Source: Branchiostoma floridae
Lineage: Eukaryota; Chordata; Leptocardii; Amphioxiformes; Branchiostomatidae
Length of the DNA stretch: 64,000 nucleotides
Reading direction: 5' to 3'
Assembly: GCF_000003815.2 (NCBI RefSeq)
Contig: NC_049987.1
Span: forward strand, 10,360,307 to 10,424,306
The notes under the pieces: model-generated
Told to the model about the DNA's origin: nothing
Database searches by the model: none
What the model saw: only the letters and a program-made list of their open reading frames with translations
Program-made: the position numbers and the translations under genes
Part shown: one piece after another, positions 37,518 to 51,700 of the stretch
How positions within the stretch are numbered: the stretch's first letter is position 1
Layout: every line of letters starts with the position of its first letter

Positions 37518-39182
37518 ATGGCGGAAGGAGGTGAACATGAAAACATCCCAGCAGAGGTAAACTGTTTATAAATCAATTTACTGGATATTTAGGACATTAT
37601 TGGAGTGTCTTAGAGGACTAGGGAAGTCTTAAGATTATGCTGACACTTTTTATCTAAATTTTATTCTGCTAAACGTTGTCTGTGGTTAGAATATTAATTA
37701 GGCGTCATCTCAGCATCATCATGAAAATTTTGGAGCAAAAAAAAATTGTCGATTTTTGTTATCATTGCTGTGTTCTGAACATTTTCGTGTGTGTGTAGCT
37801 TGAGGAGGACCCACCAGAGGAAAAGGAGTCCAAAGACACACCAACAGTTGCAGGAGGCAAAAAACGGATGTTTCAGAAGGAATGTAAGTAATGAACGCAA
37901 AGACAACATAATTTGCAACTAGCTTGAAGATGGAGTGTCGCATATATGGTGAAATGGACTGCCATTTCAAAATTATGTAACTAGAGAAACAACTAGAAAT
38001 CCTGCTACTTTCTAACCAAGTAGAGGACCATCTGGAAAGCTAGCCAGTGACTAGGCCAGTAAACATAACAATTCTTCATCCCAACATCTACTCAGAGATT
38101 AGGCTGAGTTTAGGATTAGTACTGGCATACTGCCTATAACTTCACAAATATTACAACTAGGTATAACTAGTATATCATAATCCATATGTCTCTAAATTCC
38201 CTACAACCAGACAGGTACTCTTGTATACATGCATTTAACAGTACATGTACTTGTTTCCACAGTACGCTGTATGATGTATGGCTTTGGAGATGACCAGAAC
38301 CCGTACGCTGAGTCTGTGGACTTACTGGAGGACCTTGTCATTGAGTTCATCACAGAAACGGTCAGTCTCAGTTTGGTCTGTTTATGTGTAATACCATTTG
38401 TGCCTCTCATTTAGGTATTTGAATTTTGATGTAGAAGTAAGTATGCTCTTGAATTCATTTGTGGCTTTCTTGTTTGAACAGTACTAATCAGGGCTCGAAA
38501 TACAGGGTGCATGTGCACCCAGGTGCACCCAAAAAAGCTGTGCACTTTTTCAACCTCCTTGGTGCACCCAATTATTTTCTGTGGGTGCACAGGGTGCACC
38601 CAAATATTTTCTTAGGTTTATGTAGGTAAAGATATCAAAGTACATGTACTTAGTCTAGCATGCATCATATCCTTGACGTCTAAGGGTTAGATAAATAAGA
38701 AAAATGTCTGTCATGGAATTTGACAGCATGTAACTAAGTTTTGTTATTAGGTTTTTCTGACATTCTACTTAAATTTAAGTGGTGCAGCCAAAATTTGGCC
38801 TTGCACCTAATCCGAAATGAATTTCGGGCCCTGAACTATAATTGTTACATAGATTACATCTAGCAAAGTCCAGCTCAAATGGATATTCTAAGTAGGCTTA
38901 GTCACTACCAATATTGAAATTACATTAACTCCTTCTTAAGGATCAAGAAAAAGTCTTTGTGGTGACTTCTTCATTGATTTCTTGTTATATTTGATTATCT
39001 TACAGACACACAAGGCTATGGAGGTAGGAAGACCAGGGAGGGTTCAGGTGGAGGATATAGTGTTCCTGATCAGGAAAGACCCCAGGAAATATGCACGAGT
39101 GAAGGACTTACTAACCATGAACGAGGAACTCAAGAAAGCCAGGAAGGCTTTTGATGAGTCAACTTATGTTAATGTTGCCTAG
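37518..39182 (+). CDS. TAF13: Transcription initiation factor TFIID subunit 13
   Basis: Four exons, 37518-37556, 37799-37883, 38263-38360 and 39006-39182, give 132 residues. After a short acidic N-terminus and KKRMFQKE comes the histone-fold core beginning RCMMYGFGDDQNPYAESV and continuing through VEDIVFLIRKDPRKYARVKD, near-identical to vertebrate TAF13. Its known partner is the histone fold of TAF11 within TFIID, acting in the nucleus at RNA polymerase II promoters. All junctions are GT-AG and in phase. A likely AATAAA lies at 39697-39702. Confidence 0.97.
38489..38833. mobile_element. hAT-like MITE in TAF13 intron 3
   Basis: Left end CAGGGCTCGAAAT and right end ATTTCGGGCCCTG are terminal inverted repeats with one mismatch and the CAGGG...CCCTG form typical of hAT elements. 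The interior holds repeated GGTGCACCC motifs and no transposase. The flanks (GTACTAAT and AACTATAAT) are only roughly similar, so the 8-bp target duplication is decayed. Confidence 0.7.
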
Positions 39183-39206
39183 ACATTCTTTCCTATCTCT
39201 CAATCA

Positions 39207-39251
<45 letters not shown>
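39207..39251. repeat. (CA)n microsatellite
   Basis: An uninterrupted CA dinucleotide run of about 22 units in the TAF13 3' UTR. Confidence 0.95.
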
Positions 39252-39255
<4 letters not shown>

Positions 39256-40513
39256 TACACCCTCCTATTGTTCAGAGATACATCTACATTTGTATAGGTC
39301 AATCTGTCTACTCTTACTTTGTCTATTGCTTCAGATTATTAGCAGCAAGCAAGAAATCAGGCAGTGTTTTAGTTGTGTCAACCATGTGTATTTTATCATA
39401 TTTTACATATTGCTTCCTTTTAAGAAGCACTCCATATCAAACTCTTGCACAAAAACACTTAGAATTGCTGATAACACTTTGTACATGTATTTACACTATT
39501 GTTTTCACATATTTAAGACTGTAAATACTATAACAAGTGGAAACCACATATTTTTTAAATACGTAATTTTTGAAACAGCTGTTCTAGTAATACAGTATTG
39601 AAGTGGGCAAACGACTGCCTGTGAACAATTTCTTTTCTATAAAAAGGAAAGACACTGCAAGATAAAAAAACTAATATAACATCAGTAGGATACCACAATA
39701 AAGAATATGAAGAGATTTGTCATGCCAAATGATTAATAACAGTGACTTATGTATCAAATAAGTGAAGAATCTCCTTCGTGAACTCCGTAAGTCAGACTTT
39801 TTTTTAATATTATGTGTCTGCCATGTGAAATGAAGTGACAAGGTATCTGTACTGGCTGACATGATTTTCCTTGGTATATTCACACAATTGTAGATTGCCA
39901 TAACCAGCCGTAAAAAGACCCACTGTCGTAGTGAGTATGTGTGTATTGAGGTATGAAGTATATGTACATTGTTTGTAGCTCACTGTTTGCTAATAGCTCT
40001 GTTTGCTTCTGTATAAAAGGCCATGTTGATTTGATTCAGGCTCTTTGATTATATGGCATCCTCTGGGAACGGTTGAACCTCAAAATTGATGCAAGTGTGC
40101 AAAAAAGATGCATTCATTATGATAAAATCTAGGCGGTCAAGAAAGTTGAACAAACACATAGAGTATGGTACAGTGAACAAAAGATTCCTCAGTTTTGTTC
40201 TTTCGCGTTTTCTGCTGACTTTGAATTGAATTTGACATTACTATCTATTTTTCAATATTTACAGATGCTTTGTATGATTTACAATATTGTCTAAAACTAT
40301 TTTTGTTAGGAGGAGGTGGATGAACAATTATGATTGATGCGTGGATGTTATCCAATATAAACAAATCAACATGGCCTAAGGTCTTTTACAAATGACATTT
40401 GAGACCAAATTTTACAAACATTCTGCAATGAACTAGCAAAATATATATTTCTTTTTGTAGAAGTTTTTGGCATCATTTTGTAGACTTGTGTAGAGAATCT
40501 ACTGTTTTAACAG
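39252..40513. other. Convergent 3' regions of TAF13 and the coiled-coil gene
   Basis: 3' UTR-like AT-rich DNA; AATAAA for TAF13 lies at 39697. No additional gene or structured element could be supported. Confidence 0.4.
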
Positions 40514-43500
40514 CTAATACTCCATTTTGCTCAGGCTGAGAACCTTGTCTATGTTGATGCTCCTCCACAGTTTCCTAAAACAGAGAGAAAATATGTCAAC
40601 TTATTTACATAGATATGCTTGAAAGGAAATAAGTAATATGTAAACCCTAGTATTTGTGGTTTCTAATCATCATGTATCATGACTGTTAATGACATTTCTG
40701 TAATTCTTTAAATTCAGTATGCAGTATACACACAAAATCAAGCTAATGAAATAATACATAGACATGACTATGACTTGTAGATGTAAAGAGCTCACCTTGC
40801 ATCTCTTTGTGGTACCTCTGCACCCTCTAGATGGTCCTCTAGCTCATCTTCCAAGTCCTGCAAAGACATTGTGTCACATACATCGATGAATACATGTATT
40901 ATGCAGATTCAATTAAAAACGACAGACATCAAATGAAACAAATTTACTAGTGCTTAATTTTTGGTGAACAAAATAAGTATTACCTGCACTTGCTTCTCCA
41001 AGTACTCATTCTGTTTTAGTATCCTCTGGATGTCAATCTGAAAGGGAAACAATATTTTTTTTTGAAAATAAAAGATTACTGTTAGAGAGTGCTTTATAAA
41101 AATACTCATAACCCTTGGTGCCATAATCTGTTAAACATAAACTCTGCTGTCTAGGGCTGTAACTGGCCCCTAACCCTAGCCGGATGTTGGACGGGCTGCA
41201 ATAAGCAAGATTTAATCAGGCTACAGGTGCTGTATCTAAACAGTTGCCTTGGGCTTAATCACTTCAGTGGTATCTCTCAGACTTGAATTCATTGCCATCA
41301 ACCCCAAAAATATATTTCAGCATTCTTCAATCACCTATCTAATATCACAAGATTTCTCAATCTACCAAGTATACCTTAAAGTTGTCCATGCTTACCTCTG
41401 TCTCCTTGAGCTGATGGTCCAGATTCTGACAGACCTGAAGAGGTACAAACTCCTCCTGCAGATTGTGTCTGATGGCCTCCATCTCATCCAGATTGTCCAG
41501 AACCTCTGCATACAGATCCCTGATCTGTTCATCTATCTCCTTCGGTGGGCTCTCTTTGAACACAAACAGCTTGGACTTCGGTTCTACATGGGAGGGAAAA
41601 AGGGTTGACTTCTTCAAGCAGAAAGAGCTCTGATAACTTTAGAATCATTTAGGTGTAGTTTTCATTCACATTTTTCTGTCTTGAGCATTTTGATTTTTAA
41701 TTGTGTGTGTGTATAGAGGATCCCCCATAGAGAATCCTCAATTCAGCCAACAGGCTGAGAGACATTTTTAACCTAATAAACCATTCATCATCATCATTTC
41801 ATTCTTTGTGAACAGGTTGGCAACAGAAGAGGTTAGATAAATGATAAATTGCAGACATTACCTTTTGCTTCTTCTTCAGCTGCTGCTAGACTTTCTCTGG
41901 CCTCTTGAAGTTCATTTCTCAGCCTGTGGAGATGGATATTTTCAATCATCAATGAACATATCTTTGAATGTATGCACAAATTCAACTGCAATGGACCACA
42001 CCCAAAGTCTCAGCACAGAACTAGAGGATTTCTATAGCAACAAAACTCGATATGTATGCTGAAATGTACGGTTCCGTAATAGAAATTCAAGACATGTAAA
42101 CGTATTAGCCTGAGTATAAAACTCAAGGATAAACTGTGTTGCGGGCACATTTGTCCAGTCAAGAATATGCAAATGAGTATACACTGACTAATCATCAGAC
42201 TCTTATTCCACAAATTGCAACAATCTCTTTTGCATATTTGTGACCAGACAAGTATGACCGCAACCATATATACTGTACATGTGTATAAGGAGATATATGG
42301 TTGGCCAAACATTATGTAAACTGACCTGTCATTGGTGCTGAGAAGGTCCTTAGCTTGCAGCTCCAGTGTCCTGACCTGGTGCATGGCCTCCTCCACCTCC
42401 CCTGGTGGGACAGGACTTTTGTCTGAGCTGGTGCTCAGGTGTTCATACAGCAGTCTGGGCTGCAGGTTCTGGGACTCCAGCAGGTGAGACAGATATGCAT
42501 CATACTCTTTCTATGGGGGAGGAAATACAAGAGTGGTGATATAGAAATATTTTGTGGTTCCTGTGAATACATAAGAAATACACTTATTAGATTGTAGCAT
42601 ATAGCATGGGATCTAATTTATTCAGCAATTTCATGTTAGTGCACCGTTCATCTACTCTTTTATCAGTGATGACAGAAATAATTAATAAAACACAGGTGAC
42701 CTTTTCCTTTTGTAACCCATTGAAATACAATGTACAACATAAGGCCCAGTTTTCCAGGCAAGTATGTTTGCCATGAATCTTATTATCTTCAGTTTAACAG
42801 GCCATCAATATTATTAAATCATGTTCTATGTTTTAATCATATCTACATCCTATTAGTATTTTTAAACTGTCATGAATTTCACCAACACTGTCCAATGAGA
42901 AACTTGCAACTCACCTTGATTTTGTTGAGTAGGTCTCCAAATACAGGAGACTCCTCACACAAGTCATCCAACACTTCTCTATGGGCCTGGAGACGGTGAA
43001 GACGGTTGTAGTCACCTCGCGCATCCAGCTCATCAAGGAACTGCACAGGGCAACAATATCATTACTACAAATCTTTCAAAGCAAAACTGTGATCCTACAA
43101 GGCATATGGATGCCTACTGCATCCATATGGTACTTCCTCAAAGTTATGAATGGATCATTTGTTGCAACACTGGAAAAAAATTCTGTGACTCATACTGTTA
43201 TGAAGAGGTATTGTATAAGTTGTATGTTATTTTTGTCAATAAATCAGTCATAAATTATTTGCACACCATTTAATGAGTTGATTTCGATAAAATTTGGGCA
43301 AATCAGGGTAGACATGCCTTAAATTGGAAAAGTACTTGAGTCGATCAGTCACAATAGCTGTCAGTTATAACAAGCCATTCGTTCAATAGATTGCAAAAGG
43401 AGAGGAATTCAAAGAAACACATCATTAAGTTTTGTAGTCATATTGTTATAAACTTACTGCGTTTAACTTGGCCTCGTGATGGTCCACTGCTTTCTGTCCG

Positions 43501-44246
43501 GTCAACACTTTCCTCTCGTTAGCATCGCCCATCCTCATCACGTCACTCTCAAACTCCTTCAGTCTGTCGAACTGCTCCTTCTTAGTTATCCCTGCTAGGT
43601 ACGACTGCATAAAGGCACGATCCTTCATAGTTCTTAGCTTGTGTGCGAAGTCTACTGATTTTGTTTTGGGTTCTGCTGGCCTTCTGGGTGAGTGGAGTAG
43701 CATCTCCGGCATGTTCAACTCCTCGACTCTCACGTTGTCATCGATGTATGTTTGTCGGCTTTGAGTCGGGTAGGACTGGGTAAGGCGTTCCTGGTCTTTC
43801 CTGTCCTTTTCCCCGATGGACGGGAGAACTGTCCGACTCCTGTCACCGGTGCCACGGGAGGCGTGGGCCCCGGTAGGCGAGGGGAACAGGGATGTGGCGG
43901 GTAAACTTCCCGCGGTGCCCATGCTGAACTGCCGCGCTGTTTCTGACATTTGTCGGAGCTTCTCCCGCTGGACTCGCACAGCCTTCTGCCCCCTCGGGAT
44001 GACGCTCGGTTCCCGTAGGGAGAGGCCCGGCTTGCCCGAGCTCACCCATGGCTGGTGCGTCGCTCTTTCGGGCGGCCTGTAAAGTTTGTCGTGGTTGAGG
44101 TGACCGCTCGCGATGGTCAAGATGTCGTCCCGGTGTTTGTCGAGCACATTGTCCATCAGCCTACGGAGCTCCTGCTCCCTTACAGTCCGCGTTTCCGCCA
44201 TCATCGGGTCCTTCGATGCCTTGTACGTCTCCGAGTACAAAGACAT
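40514..44246 (-). CDS. Coiled-coil protein, possibly C6orf118-like
   Basis: Eight coding exons on the minus strand: 43458-44246, 42915-43040, 42326-42510, 41862-41923, 41396-41583, 40984-41037, 40796-40857 and 40514-40574. All phases agree, giving 508 residues. The first 260 residues are polar and low complexity. A conserved-looking core follows: SYLAGITKKEQFDRLKEFE, then GDYNRLHRLQAHREVLDD, ESPVFGDLLNKIK and KEYDAYLSHLLESQ. The C-terminal half is heptad-rich coiled coil (exons 3-7). From memory this core resembles the little-studied vertebrate C6orf118 family, but I cannot confirm it. An RFX-like X-box lies 115 bp upstream, compatible with a ciliary or flagellar role (inference only). Confidence 0.75.
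41720..41800 (+). mobile_element. Probable retroelement 3' tail
   Basis: In intron 4 of the coiled-coil gene, a segment with AACCTAATAAACC followed by (ATC)n looks like the 3' end of a 5'-truncated retroelement. There is too little sequence to classify it. Confidence 0.4.
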
Positions 44247-44360
44247 CTACATCGCTTCAAGCATCAACAAAGATCTAAGGAAACAACGGCGAGGTTATCC
44301 GGTTTCTTCAAAACTTTCTTCCAAAGGTAGCCATGTTTATTACCCAGAGGCCTGTGCGGC

Positions 44361-44374
44361 GTATCCATGGAAAC
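44361..44374. promoter_or_regulatory. RFX X-box-like motif
   Basis: GTATCCATGGAAAC matches 11 of 14 positions of the palindromic X-box GTTGCCATGGCAAC. It lies 115 bp upstream of the coiled-coil gene's start codon at 44246. Confidence 0.45.
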
Positions 44375-45781
44375 CTGTAAATAATACCCTCAGCTGGCGC
44401 TCAGATTCTTGCGTTGACAACAAATGCGGGTCGTGATTTGGGTGCAAAGTACGTGTGCATACAAGAGAGGCATTGTTGGTACATTTAAAAATCAGATTTA
44501 TCACCATACGGGTCCGATACAGGTACACTTATGCGTCTTTTTCCAGCAGTTGTTAATTGTTTGTGCAAACACTGGAACAAAACATGAGACGTTGGAGTCA
44601 CAGCCCAGTTCGCCTCAGTGAGCGTTCATAGTGACTGATATGGTAACAATGCACGTCATCTGCACTGAAAACATTCCAGTTTACAGTACAATGCAGCGCA
44701 TCAATGGGTACCTTGCTACCGGGTGGCCACAATTTTATAACGGTTAACATACAGTTACCAGGCATATTTAGGAACTTCAGATTTTTTACACATCTAAAAA
44801 ATGCCTCTGGACAGTTAACCTTTTTAACCGCCTAACGTTAGGCACTAAAACCCCAACGAACACACTGTATGTGTCCATCTATCTAGTCAATTGACATTGA
44901 TAGGTGCACACCCTCACAACTATAACCTTGAAACCCCTACTCAAGATATGTATGCCATCCCTGTATACTGATTCGACTCGTCTAACACACATTCATTACT
45001 GATTCATATAAGTAAAACATACTAACATTAACAACATTATATTGAAGACACAACAAATAAAAACTCTTGAAGAAAAGTTTATTTTTTCACTGCACAAACC
45101 AAGATTGAATCAAGCAACAAAATGGTATTTCATAATGTCAACATTGTCACGTAAATTGTATCTAGTATAAAAGTACAAAAATAAAATAATTTGAGAATAT
45201 ATGATTCAGACCAATCTATGCAGATAACTGATAATGTTGGGAAATATTTTCATACTTTTTGGGGATCAATCAAAACTTCCAAACCTGAAAAGATAATACC
45301 TTCTATTAGGTATAGTATAGTCCTTGACCTATATTTGCCTCAATACTCAATTCACCCACACAAACAATTCTTCAACACTGAAACATGGTGGTGGTGGTAC
45401 AATGAGTTATTGTTACAACATAAACAATACAAACACTGGAAATGGATATAGCAGCAATTTCTTTGTCAAATACATCATACTCCTCATACACTTGGAATGT
45501 GTTACACAAACTTGTAGAGAATAAATACACGTATATTCAACTTTCAAACACTTAAACCACTAATATCAGTGGAAAAACAGCAGCAAATTGCCAACAGAAA
45601 TGATTTCTAGCAATCCTTAGAATAATACAGTGCACTGCATATACCTTCTTGAGATAGATACCCAACATACTTAAACACAAAAAAAGCAACAATACTGTTT
45701 GGATGTTATACAAAATTGTATTTGAACCTATTTGAATTCCTATAGCGTAATGTTTGCATACTTGTATGTTAAGATATGGAC
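44375..45781. other. Upstream DNA of the coiled-coil gene and HECT gene 3' UTR
   Basis: On the minus strand an AATAAA complement (TTTATT) at 45078-45083 would give the HECT gene a 3' UTR of about 700 nt. I see no other gene. Confidence 0.5.
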
Positions 45782-48700
45782 TCATGTTAGACCAAATCCT
45801 TTACAGTTCTCTATAGCAGTGAGAAGTCTGTTCTTCAGTTTGTCTATGTCCTTGTAGGAAGGCAGGAGGAGGGTGTTGAAACAGGTCATGGCTGTGGGAA
45901 GTCTGGGTGGATTGAGATAAACACAAATTAGTATGATCTCCTCTAAGCAACTCTAACTTACTCTAAGATATTAGTAATACAGCAATCCACAATACAGTCC
46001 AGATTCATATAGGTTGTAGAGCATGTAAAAAATCTGTTCTTGAACGAAGTCTGAAAAAACAATTATTCTAAAATCTACCAACAACATATCAGAGCTTTGG
46101 AGGTTGTCAGCAGTGATATGTTTCCCCCCCCCCCTTTCTGCTCAATGCAAAGGATTCTTACAGCCCCCACATGTGCTGCCTCTTATTTTACCTTTCTGAA
46201 TCTGGTCCGTGTCTCTGGACAGTGATCCTTAGGGTGGCCAGGCCTTTTAGTGGGACCTACATGGATGAAGGGACAAAGACACATTTCAACCATTTGACTT
46301 CTGTAAAGACTCAAGGATTTGTAATTTGACAGTGCTTTCTACAAGTTCAGTTTGACAGTGCTTTCTACAAGTTCAGTTTGACAGTGCTTTCTACAAGCCC
46401 CTCTTAAACAACAAAAATGTCTTCAAAAATCTAAGATGATGACTTCACTTGTTTTGAAGAGTTTCAACCAAGTTAAGTCTTACCCTGTCACTCCCTGTGA
46501 TGAACATGAGCAGCATTTTCTTGTGTTTGTGTGACAGTGACCTCACCACTGACCACAAGGCTCGGACAGTCTTGTGGTCCCTGTGGACAAAAAGTCCAAT
46601 CATTAATGTGGTAGGTTAGTAAATGACGAGAGAGACTGAAGAAACAGATACTGCAAATTTTGAGTGTCGAACATCCAACCAGACATACGCAATGAGAAAA
46701 ATTGTTGTGGAAATGTTATGTTCTTACTTTGAGTACCCATCTTCGTACACTGCAGATGCTTCCAGCCCATCAAAATCCTGTAAGAAAAAAAAAATGATAT
46801 CATGCCTTAGCAAAACTTTCGTAAAACATTCTACTTCTAACTTGTCTATCTAAACATCTAAGGGGGGCAGCAAGCCTTCATACCATCTAGGAAAGGTCCT
46901 CTCAATGGTTTACTGTAGTATGGACTGATCCTGACTTTCCATCCCAGTTATTTTATCTAACCAATAAAAGCATGTCAATATGTAGTCAGACTGATGAGAG
47001 AGTGGATGCATGTCCATCAATTGTTATTTTGCATTTCTACCCTTTTAGTGGTCTACTCTTTACATTGACACTTAACCAGTATTCTAAATACTATTGTCAG
47101 TTGTCGTACCAGTTCAGTACTTCCACAGATGAGCAGCTCTATCTCCTCTGCTCGGAACAGTGTCAGCACCCGTCCTCCACACACCATGTGGAAGCCTCGC
47201 GAAAAGGCCTGCAAAACAAACACAGCATAAAGATTCTATTGTTGAAATACTTGATACAAGAAAAGCAACCACTGGACATGAATTTGGAAACGGTCAAATG
47301 TTTCAGATAACATCGCTATCTTTCGTCAGTGACATAGTGTATTGCTATTTGGCAAATTTTCTAGATATACACCAGGAATCTCAACACATGTTGTAAAAGT
47401 GACATTCACCTCAAAAGTGACATTGAAGACATTCAAACAACAAAACACAGTCATGGACTAACCTCAAACTGTCTCTCCACACTGTCCACAAGCAAGAAGT
47501 TGACATAACGGCGCACAAACTCTCCTCGGTTCTATGGTTGCAAAGGCAAAACACAAACAAGCTTTAAAACAAATGCAATACATGATAGAACTGCAAAGGA
47601 AAAATAGATAACCTTTCAAGAATTCCAATATGCCTATACTGTATAATGTATGCACCTTGTTGTTGACTGGCACCTCTGATCCATTCTCTATAAGATCAAC
47701 TGTCTTCACATGGCCAAAGGACTCATATGAAACCTGTTTGGAACAATATGATACACAAAGTTATGTAAACATCTGTTAGATGTCAAGAGATCTGAGATAA
47801 AATGACTGCATTTCAAATAAAAGCCACTGTTTTGTGGTGTTGAAAGAAAGTCTCGTACTGCCACTATTTCGGCACTAATGAAAAGAAGGAAGTCTAAAAT
47901 CTAACCTGAAAAGTGTAGCACAGGTCCATCTCAACATCTCCCTCATAGTCCAACAGTTCCTGGAGTCCACTGGCCAGGATCGGCTGGATGTCCTGAAGGT
48001 CAGCAAGCTCTAGAGTTTCCCCTTGGAGTTTTTTGTACACAGTCATGGGGAAATGCACATCCAGGATTACACCATTGTAGATGGCTAACCCCAGGATGAT
48101 ACCCACCAGCTCAAACTCTCCATCTGACTCAGGGGATTCACCTAGAAGAAGAAAGAAAGATATTGAGTTTGTAGTCTCAGTCTAAAGCTTCAGAGCATCC
48201 TGTATCTAATTGTATCAACGAATGGCACTAAATGACCGAGTGGCTAGACTAGTAGGCAAGGGATTGAGAGGTCATGAGGTACATTCCTAGCTAGACAGTA
48301 TGTCTTGGGAAGGGCACTTCATGTGACTTTCCTCACTCCACCCAGGCGTAAAAATGGGTTCCTGACTTTGGTTGCGGTTAAAAGGAGGTCGAAAGAGAGG
48401 GATGTGCCTAGACACTGTAGATAACAACCCTCTGCCACTGCAGCCTTAAACAGGCTATGGGACTACATGTACATGTACCTTTTACCAACTTTAACAGTTT
48501 GAGACCTCCATTGTTATCCCTTGATAACACTTATTTAAAAAACAGAAGCCATTTATTTCTACACCCTATTTGCCAGCATATTTCGTGCAATTATTCGGAT
48601 GGCGCAATTATTTGGATGGTGCAATAATGCAGAATTATCCAGCTGGACCGCACTGGTTTGGGATTTTGGGATGATGTGCAATTAACAGAAGTATGCGGTT

Positions 48701-51700
48701 ATCCATTGCACAATTAACTGGCTTCTACTGTACCTGAAACTGTTTTGCTCACCGTTTATCCACAGGCTCCGGCTCTCCTCCAGGTAGACAAACATGCCAT
48801 AGTTGGGGTCGAACACTGACTCTGTGATCATCTGGAAAAACTCCTTCTGCAGACCACCCATGTCCAGGCCCTGTCATCACAGAAAATGGAAATACATTCA
48901 CTATGCTGACTAAAAAGCTAGTTTCCACCGGTTACAACGAGAGGACAAATTCTAATGTACAGTGCGGTACATGCAGGTTTCACATACCAATGAATCCATC
49001 TACCGGTAGTCCTTTTCAACAAGTACAATGAATAGCTAATGTACAGTTTTATGGACCAAAATCATTATAAACAGAATCCAATTGGCCCCAGAAGGGAGTG
49101 GAAACTTTCCACTGGAAATGGAGGTACATGGAGGTGTATCTAATTAATAAGTTAGCTTACCTGCTCCCCACCACCGATGTACTTGATCTTGAGGGGTTTC
49201 TTGAGCTGGTCCCTCTTGAGCTGCACCTCGGCCAGCGTGTCCTGAATCAGCTGTTCCCTGCGGATCTCCAGCACCAGGAAGGGACAGGTGGCCGCCTGGA
49301 CTCCATCCTCCAGGGACGGTTCCCTGAGGGGAGATGGGTGTATGTTTCATGTGATCCCCCAAACAAATACAGATATGTGTATACTTCATAGAGTCAAGGA
49401 AGTGGGGGTGACATTTAGCACTACAAAACGCATTATTTATCCTGTACACTGTAGTTTTGTAGTGCTAAGCGCTAAGCGAGATGGAGGCAAAGATTCTTCA
49501 TACTTAAATTAATTATGAAGAATCTTTGCCTCCATCTCGCTTTGGCCAGAAGTGTTTTCCTAAATTCTTTTACCTAATTCTTCAACAGTGCTGTCTCAGT
49601 TAGTTTTGTCTCCAGTGTACCAAATATGGCAGGACAGATGATTACGTCAAACATCACGGACAGCAGCAGCAACAAAACATTGATTTCTAGTTACATGTAT
49701 AAACTTTCCAGTTACACCAACAAAGCACTCACTTGTTCAGTTGGTTGAGGTATCTCTGAGCTTGGTTCACCCTCTGAAATTTGTAAATTGCAGTTCAGGA
49801 TCAAAAAAGCAAAGGGGGAAATAACAAAAGACATAAAAAGAATCATTCTAGTATCTTTACTGAATTGTATACAAACTTTCCATCAGCCTACAACAGTATA
49901 CTTACTGCCTGATGTAGGATGGCGTTCTGGTACTCTTTCCTCATCTGTACCACAGCATCAAAATGTAGGATACGGACCTTCAACTGAAAAGATACAGAGA
50001 ACATTTATGCACTTCAAATATATCCTGTACCTCAACAGTAAGTAATTGAACAAGAACTTTGCAAACCACCAGACCTGAAAGAATTGATCAATATCTCTTG
50101 GGTTTAGATACAACTGCTCCTTATTAAGTATTTAAAGGGGTTGTTTTCATCTTTTGTATGAACAACAGACATTGGACCTACCGAAGGGTCTAATAGGTAA
50201 GGGAAGTCCAGCATGGAGCTCTGGTCTGAAGCTGTCCAGTTCCCATACTCATGCTTATAGTCCATTTTTCTGTAAATCATAAAACAAGGTGTCATTCACT
50301 TCCATGACAGGAAAAGGAAACAAAACAAGGATACAAAACAAGTAATTTTTGCACAACTCGAGTTAAGAGACAAAATTTAACGCTATGGATGTATTAAAGA
50401 CTTGTGTCTGACCTGGCCAGCACAGGGCAGTAGAAGTCAGACAGAGGAAGAATGGCCTTTCCTCTGGAGCTGTGAGCACGACTGTTGGCCAGATGGAACA
50501 CCGACAACGTCCGGGCAACGTCCAACATCTGGTCCCTGGCACTAAAGACATGGTCAAGACATGATTCTACTAATGTACTGGATAACAGATATTTTTATAC
50601 ACAACCAAGTGCTTTTACCTGAGCCAATGTTATGTTGGCTGTTCACCTTCCTCAGGGTGATTGTGACTTGAAAATTCGTGAGCCTATTATCTTAGCATTC
50701 TGTGATTAGTGTGAATGTCTGAATTCTTGTTTTGGTGGCTGAAAAATACGTCAAGACATTTTCTTCATAGTAACTTTATAAAAGAAACTGTTACAACAAA
50801 CTATGAACCATTACTGTTGTCTGGATTTTAATGAACGTTTCTTAACAAACAAACAAGCAAATAACAAACAAAAGCATGAAAATATGTACAGGAACTATCT
50901 ACATTCCGTCATCTACAAATGAGTACATCTCTGGCATCTTGACAACCCACCCCTTGTCCGGATGAAGAGACTGCACCAGGTGAGCCTGGAACAGCTGCAG
51001 GAAGGTCCTGAAGTTGGCCTTGTCGTATTTCATGAGTGCCTGGGCCAGCTGGGAGCGGGAGGTGTGGGGGAGGCTGGCCACTACCTGGCACAGCTTGTGC
51101 AGCAAGGCTGGTCTGGTCTCCATGAGGGGGTTTTCCATTAGAATGATCAGCTGAAAACACAAACGTCTTCATTTTTTTTGCTTCTAATACACTTTTTACC
51201 TGCATGTATGCAGGTATGGTTTTCACGGGCGTGGGAGCTGGGGATTTAGGGCGCTGTATCTCAAGAACGGATGGTGCGAGCACGACGATTTTTGGTACGT
51301 GGGTTGGGGGTGGTGGCCTGACACTCAGGTTTGATTTTGGGCCTCCTGGCGCTTGAACTTGACATTGCAGGTGGCATTTTTGGTGTTTTGGGGGCACTTT
51401 TGGCGCTGTGTGTCCGGAACGATACGCGCCATTGCGACGATTTTTGGTGCATGTGTGGGAAGTTGTTGCCTGTTGCCTAGGATTGACTTTGGGCCTTGTC
51501 GCGTTTGAACTTGACGCGGCAGGTCGAATTTTGTGTCCGGGAGGGGTATTTCCGGAGTTATATCTTCTGAACGGTTGGTGCGGGCGCGATGATATTTGGC
51601 ACATGTGTTGGCGGTGGCTGAATAATTCTCGATTTTGATTTTGGCGCCCTTGGTGCTTGAACTTGACATTTTAGGTTACCTTTTGTGCGGGCACGGGGCG

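Noticed and set aside
50909-51604. 231-residue minus-strand frame running into a HECT-gene exon
   Set aside because: It enters the exon in the wrong frame. The Pro/Lys-rich part comes from the biased tandem repeat, and a good CTTTTCAG-type acceptor at 51151 separates them.
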